Assembly (NCBI GenBank): GCA_963971575.1
Contig: OZ020616.1
Coordinates: forward strand, 33,522,306 to 33,586,305
Reading direction: 5' to 3'
From: Liopterus haemorrhoidalis
Lineage: Eukaryota; Arthropoda; Insecta; Coleoptera; Dytiscidae
DNA: 64,000 nucleotides
A program made the translations under genes and the position numbers. This document shows positions 33,480 through 43,859 of this stretch, piece after piece. How positions within the stretch are numbered: the first letter of the stretch is position 1; every line of letters starts with the position of its first letter. The notes beneath the pieces were generated by a model. That model was not told where the DNA came from. It saw nothing but the letters and a program-made list of their open reading frames with translations, and searched no databases.

Positions 33480-34560
33480 GTTAATAGTTAACGATAGAGT
33501 TCCACGGAAAACACTATGGAAAATACTAAAAAATCGAGGAATAAGTAATAAAATAATCAGATTACTAAAAAAGATATACGAAAACAACCGTAATGCCGTA
33601 ATATATAACAACAGAGAGTCGAGCACTTTCGTAACTGCAGAAGGATTAAGACAGGGAAGAGGATTAAGTCCTACACTCTTTATAACTTTTATGGACGACA
33701 TTATAAAAAAGAGTAAAAAAGAAACGTCTAAATTCAGAATTGGATACAGGAACATGCGAAATATCGGAAGAAGTATTTGCAGATGACGTAGTAATAATAG
33801 CAAAAGGAAGAAACGAATTGCAAGAAAATCTAAATATATGGAATAAAACATTCAAAGAATATAAATATGACAATGAACAAAAGTAAGACTAAAGTTATGA
33901 TTATTGGAGCAGATGAAGATTTAAATATAAGAATAGAGAACACGAACATAGAACAAGTCAAGAATATCAGATATTTAGGAGTAGATATACGAGATGATGG
34001 AAAACAGGAAATGGAGATAAACACAAGAATTGAGAAATCAATGAAACTCTACTATGATATAAATAGTACTCTTATTAACAAAAAAGAAATAACAAAAGAG
34101 ACAAAAATAAATATATTTAAAACAATATACAGACCGGTACTGATTTTCGGCGAAACGTGAACACTTTCAACAAGGGAAAAGAATAAAATACAAGCTCCAG
34201 AAATGAAGTATTTAAGAAGGGTGAAAGGAGAGACCAAAATGGATAGAATTAAAAGTACGGAGATAAGGAAAGAACTTAACATAGAGGCAATAGATAAATT
34301 AATAGAAAATGGGCAACTAAGCTGGTGGGGACATATAAACAGACTACAAGAAACAAGAAAAGTGAAGCAAGTCTGGGAGACAAGAACATACGGAAAGAAC
34401 CGAAATAGGAAGACCAAGAAACACATGGGATAAAACATTAAAATATATATTAGAAGAGGGAGGAAAAACGACTGTAGAAGCCAAAAAAATGACGAAGAAT
34501 AAAAAAGAATGGGCTAACTTCGTATATAAATACGTAGCGCCATAAAACAAAAAAAAAAAA
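33480..34560 (+). pseudogene. LINE reverse transcriptase, 5'-truncated, A-tail present
   Basis: Starts abruptly after a C-run (33459-33475). Frames read VPRKTLWKILKNRGISNKII, YNNRESSTFVTAEGLRQGRG-LSPTLF, then after a shift ADDVVIIAKGRNELQENL, the YADD-type catalytic motif here ADDV. A 98-codon open frame follows (MNKSKTKVMI, YLGVDIRDDGKQEMEI), then EMKYLRRVKGETKMDRI and QLSWWGHINRLQE, the LINE tail. An A-rich 3' end lies at 34543-34561. Three frame breaks and an internal stop (34158-34160) mark it as dead. It resembles RTE/L1-like LINEs by motif layout. Confidence 0.85.
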
Positions 34561-35451
34561 AGAAAATGCAGTCTACACCATATATGGTAGAAGGCTTTTA
34601 AAATGAAATTTTTAATTCTCGTCATTCTTATTAGGTTGTAAATACGTTGGGTAAGCCTACCATTCTATCTCATTATATCTAGTTGAGTTGGCGGCTTTTT
34701 GTTTGACATTAAAACTGATAGTAATTGAGTTGCCCCCTCACTGTTATTATCCTCATCGTCATTCTACCTTATTATATACATAATTTATTCACTGCACTCA
34801 TCCGGAATCAATGGAGTCAGCACCGATTTATGTAACCAAGGAGTCTGACCATAGTTTACGTAATATATTTTTGGCGCCCAACATTATCAAGCATCTTCAG
34901 ATGATCGGACTCTGATCTCAAAGGTGCTCTTCATTCAATTCAATGGCCTGGTACCGTGACCAAGTCAATTTTTTTAAAAATTAGTCTAATTTATACCCCT
35001 ATTCTGACCAAATTGTATATTTTAATAGCGAAATTACTTTAAGGTTCTAGCCAGATGTGCATGTTTTAAAATGAGACAAAATCTGACCTTTTAATTCTAT
35101 CACCACTAGTAAATTTAAGATATTTCTTTCAGAATAGGTAGAGTTGTCTAACAATATAACAGAGGTTATATTTAAGAAAAGTGTCGTACATGATATATCT
35201 ACTAAAATTTTTAAGATTCACATGGTCTACTGAAAATAATACATATTTCATTTGAATTATTATTTTGTGTATCTGAAAATATTAAAGAGAGAAAAAAAAC
35301 GTGTTCTCCCTATCTTGTTACATCTAGTTTACTGTACTTGCAATAATAAGGCACAACAAAATTAACAACAATAAATAAAAATAAAAGTTATTTCTCTAAT
35401 TCTAAAATATTAAATGAGAATTAACAATAAAATAAAATAATGATAACAATA
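34561..35451. other. Intronic DNA with a possible LTR/primer-site relic
   Basis: At 34871-34881 TTTGGCGCCCAAC resembles the primer-binding site that follows some LTRs (TGGCGCCCAAC), preceded by about 200 bp that could be an LTR. No paired LTR or coding sequence, so this is only a possibility. Confidence 0.3.
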
Positions 35452-35736
35452 CAGTAGAACGCTTTTCTCAGGAGTTGAGACCAGTACGTCACCTGCGCAG
35501 AAACCAGAATTCCTACAATCACTTGGTTGCTACGGACGTAGAACTGGTTGCAAACTGCATTGCGATTGGTTTTACGTCATTGTTTGGCGCATATGCGATA
35601 ACACCGCTGGTAGCAACTCTTGAGAAATACGCACTACAATACTGTAATAATACGTATTTGAACAAAACATATTTTATTTTATTGTACCCTATATAATATT
35701 TTCAAACCACGAGTAACTGAGACAGGGGTCCTACTG
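35452..35736. mobile_element. Tigger/pogo-like MITE, 285 bp
   Basis: Ends CAGTAGAACGCTTTTCTCAG and, inverted, CAGTAGGACCCCTGTCTCAG (16 of 20). The left flank is TA; the right flank is CA, so the TA duplication is damaged or never existed. It lies 160 bp from the H-NOX exon donor. No coding sequence. Confidence 0.7.
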
Positions 35737-35899
35737 CATTTATGTCAATTATTATCAAAAATAAAATTGTTTTACTCGCAACAGTTCGTGCATTTTTTGC
35801 TAATTTTGCTAAAAATTGCTTTAAATAGAACAAAGACATGTATAATGTAATAAATTGTTAATATACTTGTGAGTTATTTTACTGAAAATAATAGCTTAC

Positions 35900-36099
35900 C
35901 CAAAATTACTAAAATATCTAACAAAACACTTTCCAAAAAATTCCATAACATCATCCATTGTTATATTTACAAATTTTGCTAAACACACAGCTATATCTGT
36001 CATTATATGATCAGGATATATTTGGTGTGTGTTAAAGACTGTGTATCTAATTTTCGTTTCGTCCAGTATTCTCTGCCAGATGTCCTCGCCATATTCCAC
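35900..36099 (-). CDS. Gyc89D-like: Soluble guanylate cyclase, H-NOX domain exon (N-terminal half)
   Basis: Internal coding exon of 200 bp read on the minus strand. It opens after a polypyrimidine-AG acceptor (TTGTTTCAG) and closes at a GTAAGC donor, with 66 codons plus two bases and no stop. The peptide starts VEYGEDIW and contains THQIYPDHIM and FFGKCFVRYFSNFG, which I recognise as the N-terminal part of the H-NOX (HNOB) haem domain of atypical soluble guanylate cyclases; the CFVR-FFSNFG signature is closest to the Drosophila Gyc-89D type. In the family this domain binds haem and senses O2/NO to control cytosolic cGMP synthesis. The last two bases (GG) combine with the first base of the exon at 17619 to give Gly and continue FG-YD, as in the family. 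The methionine codon 6 bases upstream lies inside the acceptor region and is not a believable start; the true first exon (usually beginning MYG) should lie beyond 64000. Confidence 0.88.
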
Positions 36100-36181
36100 C
36101 TGAAACAAGAGAAAATTACATAAATTTATAAAGATCTGAGGTTCTATTTCAACAATCCTATTAATTTGTTTTACGATAATA

Positions 36182-36617
36182 CAGAGCGTTCAATAATGAT
36201 TGAAAGACGTTTGAATTTTCCGCTCATTAGATTAGTTTTTAAAGTTGGTCCTTACCACGGACTGCACATGAAACTTACAAACACAAATTAGAAAAATAAT
36301 CTCAAATACCTGGTTTGCTACGTAACCCGGATCAAAAATATGCTTCTACAATAAATTTATTGTGCAGATCTGTCAAAGTCATCACTAGCCTAAAATCCAG
36401 TTAGATTGCATACATGTGCTATTGTTTACGTAGATATATATATATATTTTTTTTTTTTTTGCTCACCAAGGAAATAAGTACAAAAGTGGCAATAAAAACG
36501 TATTTTCTGATAATAAATACACTGGATATTGATAACAGTGCTAAACTAAATATGAAAATATCCATGTCAAAAAATATACGTATGTACGGTTTTTCCATTC
36601 GTCAAATGAACGCTCTG
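36182..36617. mobile_element. Tc1/mariner-type MITE, 436 bp
   Basis: Inverted ends CAGAGCGTTCA / TGAACGCTCTG (11 of 11) with TA outside both (36180-36181, 36618-36619). No transposase. It inserted only 80 bp upstream of the H-NOX exon acceptor. Confidence 0.82.
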
Positions 36618-36643
36618 TAGAATAATCTATCTATATGTTGTAG

Positions 36644-37679
36644 CACTTTCTCATCACCTTTTTCCCCCACTACAAATTAAAAATTCCCGTTTTAAATGAA
36701 AAATTCCCTCCTCAAATATTTTTTTTATTGACAATATTATTACATAAGTAATAAACGGTTCCCAACGCCTAGATAGGCGTATAAGAAAGTAAGTTCTCCG
36801 TTTCAAGACCACCGGTCATAGGTATTATTATTATTATTATTATACCTTTATTTAAATATAATGGATACAAAATAAATTCAGGTTATATTTACAATAGGTA
36901 CACAAATGGATCTACATATTATATATGAGATCTTACACCACTTAGACTTAGAAGTCTGTGTGTGGTTTCTTAAATCTTAAATTTAAATTTTAAACAAGTT
37001 CTTATTTAAATTCAAATTAAGTTTATAAAGGTACAATTATAAATGATTAATAATACAATAAATGAATAGTACGAATAGTATGAAAGCCACGTGGTCAGTG
37101 TAACGTTTCGACCAGTCTTATTATCCCTGAATAAACAGGTAAACATTTATAAGTATTAAATACTTGAGGCAGAGTCAACCCCAGCGCTGTCTGCACAAAA
37201 TCGGAAGGTAAAAATCCGAAGTAGGTGGAAGGTATCGTACCAGCGTCCCTGTGCTCCGTAGGCAACCGTCTTACCACGGCAACTTATATAATTAAATATA
37301 TTATTACATAAATTATTTAATTAAAGAACAACAAATACATGCTAATTTTTAAAGGAATTCATACTCTTCTTATGTAAATGTAGGTGTTGATCTGCAACAG
37401 GATACTTTACACAAGTGTTATTTTCTTCTTGCAAACTACTACAGAGAATTCACCTTGAATTGAGTGTATTTGCACCAATTCGATTCCTTTTTTTTTTTTT
37501 TTGTTTTTATGTCGGTGACAAAATTAATGTTAACAACATGCCTACATTTTTAAACATATATTCCTTTTTAAAAAATGGTATGAGGAAAATTCCCACATTT
37601 GACCTTTATTTTCCCTTTTTCCCTCCAATGCTCAAATTTTACCGCAAAACGGGAAAATTCCCGCCAGTTGGCAACACTG
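36644..37679. mobile_element. hAT-type non-autonomous element, about 1.0 kb
   Basis: A perfect 8-bp duplication TGTTGTAG flanks it (36636-36643, 37680-37687). The right end reads, inverted, CAGTGTTGCCAACTGGCGGG, a common hAT end. The left end, CACTTTCTCATCACC, is poorly matched, but both subterminal regions carry AAAATTCCCG-type words in opposite orientation. The middle may include nested pieces (ATT run at 36823-36841, tRNA-like stretch at 37195). Confidence 0.75.
37195..37285 (-). repeat. tRNA-like stretch, possible SINE head
   Basis: Minus strand reads GCCGTGGTAAGACGGTTGCC, A-box-like, and about 33 bases later GGTACGATACC, 8 of 11 to the B box. Downstream on the same strand, around 37140-37095, GGTCGAAACGTTAC looks like a damaged hammerhead half. 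No target duplication found. Tentative. Confidence 0.35.
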
Positions 37680-37706
37680 TGTTGTAGAAATAATTGATAT
37701 CGTACA

Positions 37707-37820
37707 TATATAATCAGCAAGTGTGTGTATGTGATTTGGGTAACATTGTAACGTCATTTTTTCCTAAGGTTCTCGTGATTGGCTAACTGGGGGGTCACTT
37801 GAGGTCTTCTGATTGACAGG
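37707..37820 (+). repeat. Dispersed repeat E, copy 1 (copy 2 at 39530)
   Basis: ATATAATCAGCAAGT, GTAACATT, then TTTTTCCTAAGGTTCTCGTG and ATTGGCTAACTGGGG match 39525-39610 in order. Here only one and a half of the ATTGGCTAAC-type units remain. Confidence 0.75.
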
Positions 37821-38256
37821 TATTTTGCAGATTTATTCTCTAAGAATCTACCAATATAATTACTTATAGAAATGTATAGGATTTCGTAGGCATAAACAAG
37901 AAACTCTAGACACTCCTACATTGTTTGACTGATATGACAATATTTTGCAGATTTATTTTCTAAGAATCTACAAATATAATTATTTGCAGAAATCTCTAGG
38001 GTTTCGTAGTCATAAACCAGAAACTCTAGACACTCCTATATCCTTTAACCGATATGAACAATATTTTGCAGATTTATTCTCTAAGAATCTACGAATATAA
38101 TAATAATAACATAGAATAAATTGAACAAAAAGAGGTCAATAAGTAAAAATTATATATAGAAATATCTAGGATTTCGTAAACATAAAAAAGAAACTTTAGA
38201 CACTCTTATATCCTTTGGCCTATATGAACAATATTTTGCAGATTTATTCTCTAAGG
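37821..38256 (+). repeat. Tandem array, 3.3 units of 120 bp
   Basis: Units start TATTTTGCAGATTTATTCTC at 37821, 37941, 38062 and 38232 (partial). Each contains AGGRTTTCGTAG near its middle and AAACTCTAGACACTCCTA. The third unit is 50 bp longer through an insert (ATAGAATAAATTGAACAAA ...) that also occurs at about 41250-41290. The GGTTTCGTAGKCAT word resembles the terminus of family A, whose copy begins 117 bp further on. Confidence 0.9.
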
Positions 38257-38372
38257 CAGTCTTAGTCTTAGTTTCGTAGGCAGTAAGTTTCGTAGTAAAA
38301 ATAATTTGAAACCTTAATTTATACGTCTCAAAATATTTTTAGTTTTAACAATATAAATGTAATGTACTGAGT

Positions 38373-39369
38373 AAAAATTGATGTGAAGTGTGAATTTTCA
38401 CACATTTCAGGGTTTTGCAGGTATTTAGTAAGTGAATGATGATTATTTGGGGTGCCAAAACAAATTTTATGACAAAATATTTTTTTATGAATTTTAATTC
38501 GAATGCCTATTACCATTATTTAAGTTTTTAAAGATGTGCAGCAATTTTTTTTTTTATACATAAAGGTTCATTAAGATTTTGAAAATTGCGCCTATGGCTT
38601 CCATTGGTTGTTTTTAGTCATAGCTCCTCCCCTTTGATTTCGTGTACATTCAAATATATAATTAAATTATAATTTCAACAATTTCCACTGGTTATTAAAT
38701 TTACGCTATTAAAAATTAAATGCAACAATTGCCAAAATATAATTAAAATTTTGAAAAAATAATTGAAACAATATAAAAATGCAAAAAATAAATAAAAAAT
38801 AATATTGTCTCCTCACGTAGGACTCGAACATGAGTCCGATTACGAATTCTTGGACAGAACGCAAGTATCTTAGCCACAGCACCAAGAAACACGTTACTGT
38901 TGAGCGTATTATATAACTATAAGTTGTCAACATTATTAGCAAAAAAACACAAAAAATGCTTTTTTTTCCAAAAACATAATCTGATCAAAAATTCCTGTTG
39001 AACTATTCCGGTTCACACCAATGTACATTACTTAGAATTTTTTCAGATTTTTAGTTTAAACCATCTGGGCTACAGGGTGTGGGATAAAATTTTTTTTGCA
39101 CAATATTGGCAAAAATCGCTTCAAAATAATTTATTTTGGAAAAATAAAAATTTGATCGTTAATTCACGTACCAAGGGCTTTCATTTGATACCCTACTCAG
39201 AATTAAAAAAAAATATTTTTTTTTCGATGAGCACATATTTGTTTATATTTTTAGGGGGATATGTTTTTTAGATGTTTTGGTATTTTTCCTATGTGCGGGT
39301 CAACAAGTTGTATAAGCATGCCAAATTTCAACTCTCTAGGTTTAGCCGTTCGGCTACAATTTTTACCGA

Positions 39370-39423
<54 letters not shown>

Positions 39424-39475
39424 GACACAATGACGGTATAAGGGTTTTTTGGTCATACCTACAAAACCCTAAAAA
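38373..39475 (+). mobile_element. Repeat family A (Helentron-like, non-autonomous), copy 1
   Basis: About 1.1 kb. Starts with a hairpin GTGTGAATTTTCACAC (38389-38404) followed by CAGGGTTTTGCAGGTAT. It ends CATACCTACAAAACCCTA, so both ends carry the same 17-base word inverted (15 of 17). Inside: a tRNA-like segment read on the minus strand (GTTCGAGTCCT at about 38818-38828), and (GACA)n at 39368-39423 followed by AATGACGGTATAAGGG. Copies 2 to 4 align over the whole length. Terminal hairpin, short inverted ends and a GACA run point to Helentron-associated elements; this is inferred. Confidence 0.78.
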
Positions 39476-39529
39476 TGAATCGTTTTCCCATCTTAAAAAG
39501 TTCATGAATAAATAATCTAACTATATAAT

Positions 39530-39715
39530 TAGCAAGTATCTGTATGTAGTGTCGGTAACATTATGACGTAAATTTTTCCTAAGGTTCTCATGATTGGCTA
39601 ACTGGGGATACCCTGTCTCTTGATTGGCTGACAGGTAACACCCTCTGCTGTGATTGACTAACGGGTGATATCCTGTCCCGTGAGTCGCTGACCGGCGATG
39701 AAATTAAGATACGTT
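39530..39715 (+). repeat. Dispersed repeat E, copy 2, with four 30-bp units
   Basis: After the shared lead-in, a unit beginning TGATTGGCTAACTGGGGATA repeats at about 39591, 39621, 39651 and 39681 with decreasing similarity (TGATTGGCTGACAGG, TGATTGACTAACGGG, TGAGTCGCTGACCGG). Together with 37707 it brackets the tandem array and family A copy 1. Confidence 0.8.
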
Positions 39716-40189
39716 AAAAAATAAAACCAAATACACATACAAACAATTCACATTTTTATATTATAAATCCATCATTGTTGACAGGTAATAATCTAGTTAT
39801 AATATAAATAGCATAAGAGTAAAACAATAGCACTTTTTTCGTCCACATTGAAAGTCATTACACGATCGGCATAGACGACTGACTTCTGTCTATTTTCAGG
39901 TGGCAGAATATAATTAAAATACTTTAAATCAGTATTAAATATTAGAAACAATATCTTATATTTTTCTTCTATCAGTCAGTAAATATAAATAACTAAACAA
40001 TAATATTCAATCTTAAACATTAGAAAATAAATTTGAATCGATTACATTTTTAGGAACAAAAAATTATTATTACATTCTTTAACATTTCCAGAAGTTAATT
40101 CCTTAAATTGATTTCTGAAAATGTGAACGAAGAAATATCAAATCATATAAAGTATCATCGCCAAGCTAACTTTTTAGTTTGTTTCAAAT
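39716..40189. other. Intronic DNA, nothing recognised
   Basis: AT-rich, no structure identified. Confidence 0.4.
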
Positions 40190-40580
40190 AAGACAAGCAG
40201 CCGAATAGCCTCTGGTCCAAAGCTTGCAGTAGGAATGCACAAAAAATATGTATATAGGCATTAAGCTCATTTTAGATGAGCTTATGATGTCCATGAGCTT
40301 TTCCATTCTTAAACAGATTCATCTCTATTTTTGTTCTTGCCAGTAAATCTGATTCTCTTCAGGTCTCAGGTTCCATGGTTTTCATGGTGTTTTCTATTTC
40401 TTCCTATAATTTTTCTTTTAAAATTTGCTGGGTAAACGACAATTTTGGCAAATTTGGATTTAGTTGCTTCTTCAATATCTCTTTGATTTTTTAGCTTTGG
40501 TATTATTTGTCTTCTGAATTAATTCCTTGTTTTCTAAAAACTGTTTTCTGATCATGACTGGACTAGGAAAGGAAAACATG
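40190..40580 (-). pseudogene. LINE fragment between endonuclease and reverse transcriptase
   Basis: The minus strand reads, with many breaks, RKQFLENKELIQK, ARTKIEMN and FKNGKAHGHHKLI, like the linker in LINE proteins ahead of the NGKAPG-D-I reverse-transcriptase start. Strongly decayed and identified only by the order of short blocks. Confidence 0.4.
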
Positions 40581-40986
40581 TTGTCAGTAAATTGAGTTTT
40601 TTCGTCACCTCTTCGAGGATTTTGAAGTTAATTCAATATACAAGAAAACTTCACTCTATTAACAATAATTTATTATCCATAGATTTTTTTTTTTTTTTTT
40701 TTTTTCAATTTGTAACTATTTCTTTTTTTCCGTTTTTCTTCTTGAGAATATCGAACTTTCTCTTTTATGTTTATACGCTTGCTTTCTGTTTTAATTCTTA
40801 TATATTATATGTGATAATCTACTATCTAGTAGTTGAATCTTTTACAACCTTTTACATCGTCTCAACATCTGCTCCGTTATTTTTATATAATTTATTTGCA
40901 TGCGTCTGTGCAACTGTTTATCGTAGTAATTGTTTGAACTTAAACACGTAAATGGGATGTAATAAGCGTTTAAAACCATAGATGAT
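40581..40986. other. Intronic DNA
   Basis: Includes a T-run at 40685-40706. A plus-strand open frame here is T-rich low complexity and not treated as a gene. Confidence 0.4.
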
Positions 40987-41998
40987 CGGGTCTATTATGT
41001 ATCTTAAAAAGTTACATTAAAATAAGTTAAATATTTTGCTATTCTGTAACACTTTAGAGTTAAAATTTTAACCTCGATGTGGTTAATTCAGTAGGTTATA
41101 TTTGGAATTTTAACTCCAGCCAAATACATGGTATTAACATTTAACCAGTTGTAATTCTAACCTCTCAACGTCAAATAATTAGAAAAAAATCCATTTTTAG
41201 AATTACTTAATCATGACAAGTCTGTTTATTTTAAACCAATTATTACTAGAATAAATTGAACAAATAGAGGTTAATAAGTGAAAAATTAATATAGGTGAAT
41301 AAAAAATATATACAAATATTTTTAGGAGATCAGTTCTAATTAAACAAAGGCAACTGCGTGATATGACTGACCCTTTTAATTTATCTAAAGGAACATTTTA
41401 AGATATTTTTACTTGTCTAAAACTTCTACGGACTATCTCGTTTTACAAATGTTGTTTTTTTTTTTTTTTGAAAATCCGAATAGAATCAAAAGATTTCCAG
41501 GTATATTGCAAGCAAATATTTAAATCTTTAAAATTGTGATACATTTATAAATTTTGTTTGCTTAAAAATAATAATAAGGTAAATATAACCTGAAAATAAA
41601 AGTATATCAATATAGAAAAAATATTGATAAATATATAATAATAATATTGATAAATTTGCATGTTATGGTAATATTATAATATTTACTTTCTGCACACATA
41701 ATTATTTATATATAAATATTGTACATTTCCGCAATATAGATTTATTATATTTGAACGTCGTTCATTCATAATTCAACCATAACACTTATTTACATTAAAT
41801 CTACACTTACACAAATACGTCCCTTGTAGATAATTTGACAACATAATTTTAACCATAAGGTTAAAAAGTTAGAACTTAACGCTTGGGTTGTAACCTGAGA
41901 TACAGAATAAGAAACAGTTAAAATTTTGTTAAAATGTTACCTTTTAACCATAATTTTTAACCAGATCTTTTTAACCACAAAGATACAGGATAGACCCG
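40987..41998. mobile_element. Terminal-inverted-repeat element with many GGTTAA subterminal repeats
   Basis: Ends CGGGTCTATTATGTATCTT (40987) and, inverted, CGGGTCTATCCTGTATCTT (41998), 17 of 19. Both sides carry dense TTAACC/GGTTAA words (more than ten), concentrated within 160 bp of each end. GAT lies next to both ends, a possible 3-bp duplication. The centre is plain AT-rich DNA. No transposase. Superfamily not assigned. Confidence 0.72.
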
Positions 41999-42744
41999 GA
42001 TATGTGCTAAAAATTGTAACAAACTAACTAATCAAGTAGAATTCATTTTGCTTAGACAACTCCTACCAAATTTAATTGAAATGCCATTAATAAAGTTTAG
42101 TTAATTATTGATTTAGTTTTAATATGAAATAGTACTACTTCATTAATTGTAGCATATGAAACATTTCATAATTTAATAGTTCCAGTTATAAATTATGTAC
42201 TAAAGATAGAATTTGGTAGCAATTATATCGATATTTTCCCTAGAACTCAATGTTAGTAGAACTTTCAAATTATTCAGAATGATTCATTTAGGTTGACGAT
42301 CGACTAAACACCGGTGTGAACAAGTAATTAAAGGATTGAAAGACTCGGCCCTGCTCTAGAACTTCAAATTCAATTACAGAGTTATTCATTTTGAAATTAA
42401 AACAATTTTCTGGTTAAAATTGGGGTGAACTAATGTTTCACACTAAAGTGGTCAAGGTTTTTAAACGATTCCTACCAAAAATTATAATTTATTATTCTAG
42501 TAGTTCTGAATCTAGTATTTTGTAGATATAGATCCAATGTAACACAACGAATAAAACACGAAAGTTTTTAGTCATCGGATACTTCTGCATTGACCAATGG
42601 ATAATGAATAAAATTATAATTGTACCTTCTGTTGCAACTTCATCTTTTTCTTTCAGCTTTAAATTAACCACTTCTGAACATACGCCTTCTTTCCTTGCTT
42701 CCACATTTCCTTCCCCTTAACCAGTATGTGTGATTTTTACTTGT
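41999..42744. other. Intronic DNA, nothing recognised
   Basis: The minus-strand open frame near 42492-42704 has no family resemblance. Confidence 0.4.
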
Positions 42745-42905
42745 TACTGTCTTTTATATCACCTTTTTCGGTATACCATGTTTGGAAATTCTTGAACGGC
42801 AGTAAGATATTTTGTTTGTTTATATCTTCAGCGGTTGGTGTCTTGTCTAGCTACATGGCCAATCCTGTTCTATTTGAGAAACGGAATTCTGCGTTCAATA
42901 TCATT
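42745..42905 (-). pseudogene. LINE C-terminal scrap
   Basis: Minus strand reads NDIERRIPFLK then NRIGHVARQDTNR, the W-GHVARM block of LINE tails. About 45 codons with one stop. Confidence 0.4.
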
Positions 42906-43149
42906 GATCTTATATTATTTTTTTGGGGATATCTTCGGTCTTAGTTTATCCCTAATGTTTACACCTACCATGGCATGTTTTATCCTTCGCTAAGTGATCT
43001 TTAATAGACTGACACATTTAACCGTTAAACTTATAGTTTCGAACAGGAATGACGAAAATAGAAAATTTCTGAAATCGGTTAATTACCCAGTTATTTCCAG
43101 CTAGCAGTTAGTTAACGGGTAATACATGGCGTACCTAATAAGCTTGTTC

Positions 43150-43660
43150 GGATATTGCAGAAGATGCACAGAGATTCTACCAGCAGAGTAGTCCATAAAG
43201 GTAGTCAGTGACCAAATACCAATATATAACAGAGTTGCGTGCTGTCGCCTCTACTATTTCTGTCTGCAATTGATGCAGTTATGAGAGCTGTTAATAACTG
43301 CAATCGATAACTACATTGGTACTTACTGATTGACTGGAAGATTATCATTATGCGGAAGATATCTGTCTGATTGCCCAAATTTAACACGATAGAAAATTTT
43401 AATGCATTAAGCACAGTTGCAAACAAGATTGGATTAAACATCAATATCGGGAAATCTAAAGAAATAAGCGTATAAACCGATAACCAACCATTCCAATTAA
43501 ATGAGACAGTTATCAGTCGGATAGACGAGTTCTGTTACTTATGGAATATAGTTAGCAAAAGTGGGGGAACTTATACCGATATAAATGCCAGAATAAGTAA
43601 GGCAAGATGTAAGTACATTTTTACCTGTAGTGAAAAGAATAATTTAAGCTTAATTGGGTC
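43150..43660 (+). pseudogene. LINE reverse transcriptase fragment
   Basis: Plus-strand pieces read LSPLLFLSAIDAVMRAV, a damaged YADD region near 43355, then LSTVANKIGLNINIGKSKEISV, TVISRIDEFCYL and SGGTYTDINARISKAR. This is the reverse-transcriptase palm/thumb of a LINE with the EFCYLG ... INARI-KAR signature. Stops occur between blocks. A different family from the LINE that starts at 43860. Confidence 0.7.
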
Positions 43661-43859
43661 ATTGGCTTTCCCGATCAGGAGGCGCAGTTATAAGGTTGTA
43701 GTATAGTGTAAAAAGTGCCCCCCTAGACACTAAAGTTGAAGTGTTTTTGTGTTTGTTGATATTGTTTTTAGTCATATTTACAATATATTTATGGTAGAAC
43801 TTTTTTCAATGAATACCTTATATTTATTATTTATTTATTAGTTTACACCAAAAATCAAA

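Larger units (their letters stand above)
17620..35899 (-). other. 18.3-kb intron of the guanylate cyclase gene
   Basis: Interval between the two H-NOX exons, with GTAAGC at its 5' end (35899 side) and AG at its 3' end (17620). It splits a Gly codon (phase 2). It is filled with transposon remnants of at least six classes on both strands. I found no further exon-like stretch in it. Confidence 0.82.

Noticed and set aside
33441..33851. 136-codon minus-strand frame
   Set aside because: Antisense to a recognisable LINE reverse transcriptase.
34868..34885. Full LTR retrotransposon next to TGGCGCCCAAC
   Set aside because: No paired LTR, no gag or pol; the primer-site match alone is short.
36101..36108. 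ATG six bases upstream of the H-NOX exon as a start codon
   Set aside because: It lies in the pyrimidine-AG acceptor; the family needs an earlier exon starting MYG.
38812..38890. tRNA gene
   Set aside because: A and B boxes are present but no acceptor stem pairing was found and the sequence is part of a dispersed repeat; treated as tRNA-like module.
39251..39515. Open frames with SVCLSVCL / QTDRQTDR repeats on both strands (also 51560-51934 and 57476-57725)
   Set aside because: They are translations of the GACA microsatellite in family A; any frame of a 4-bp repeat lacking stops stays open. No evidence of coding.
40592..40951. 119-codon plus-strand frame with hydrophobic stretches
   Set aside because: Composed of T-rich low complexity around a T-run; hydrophobic codons follow from T richness, no family resemblance.
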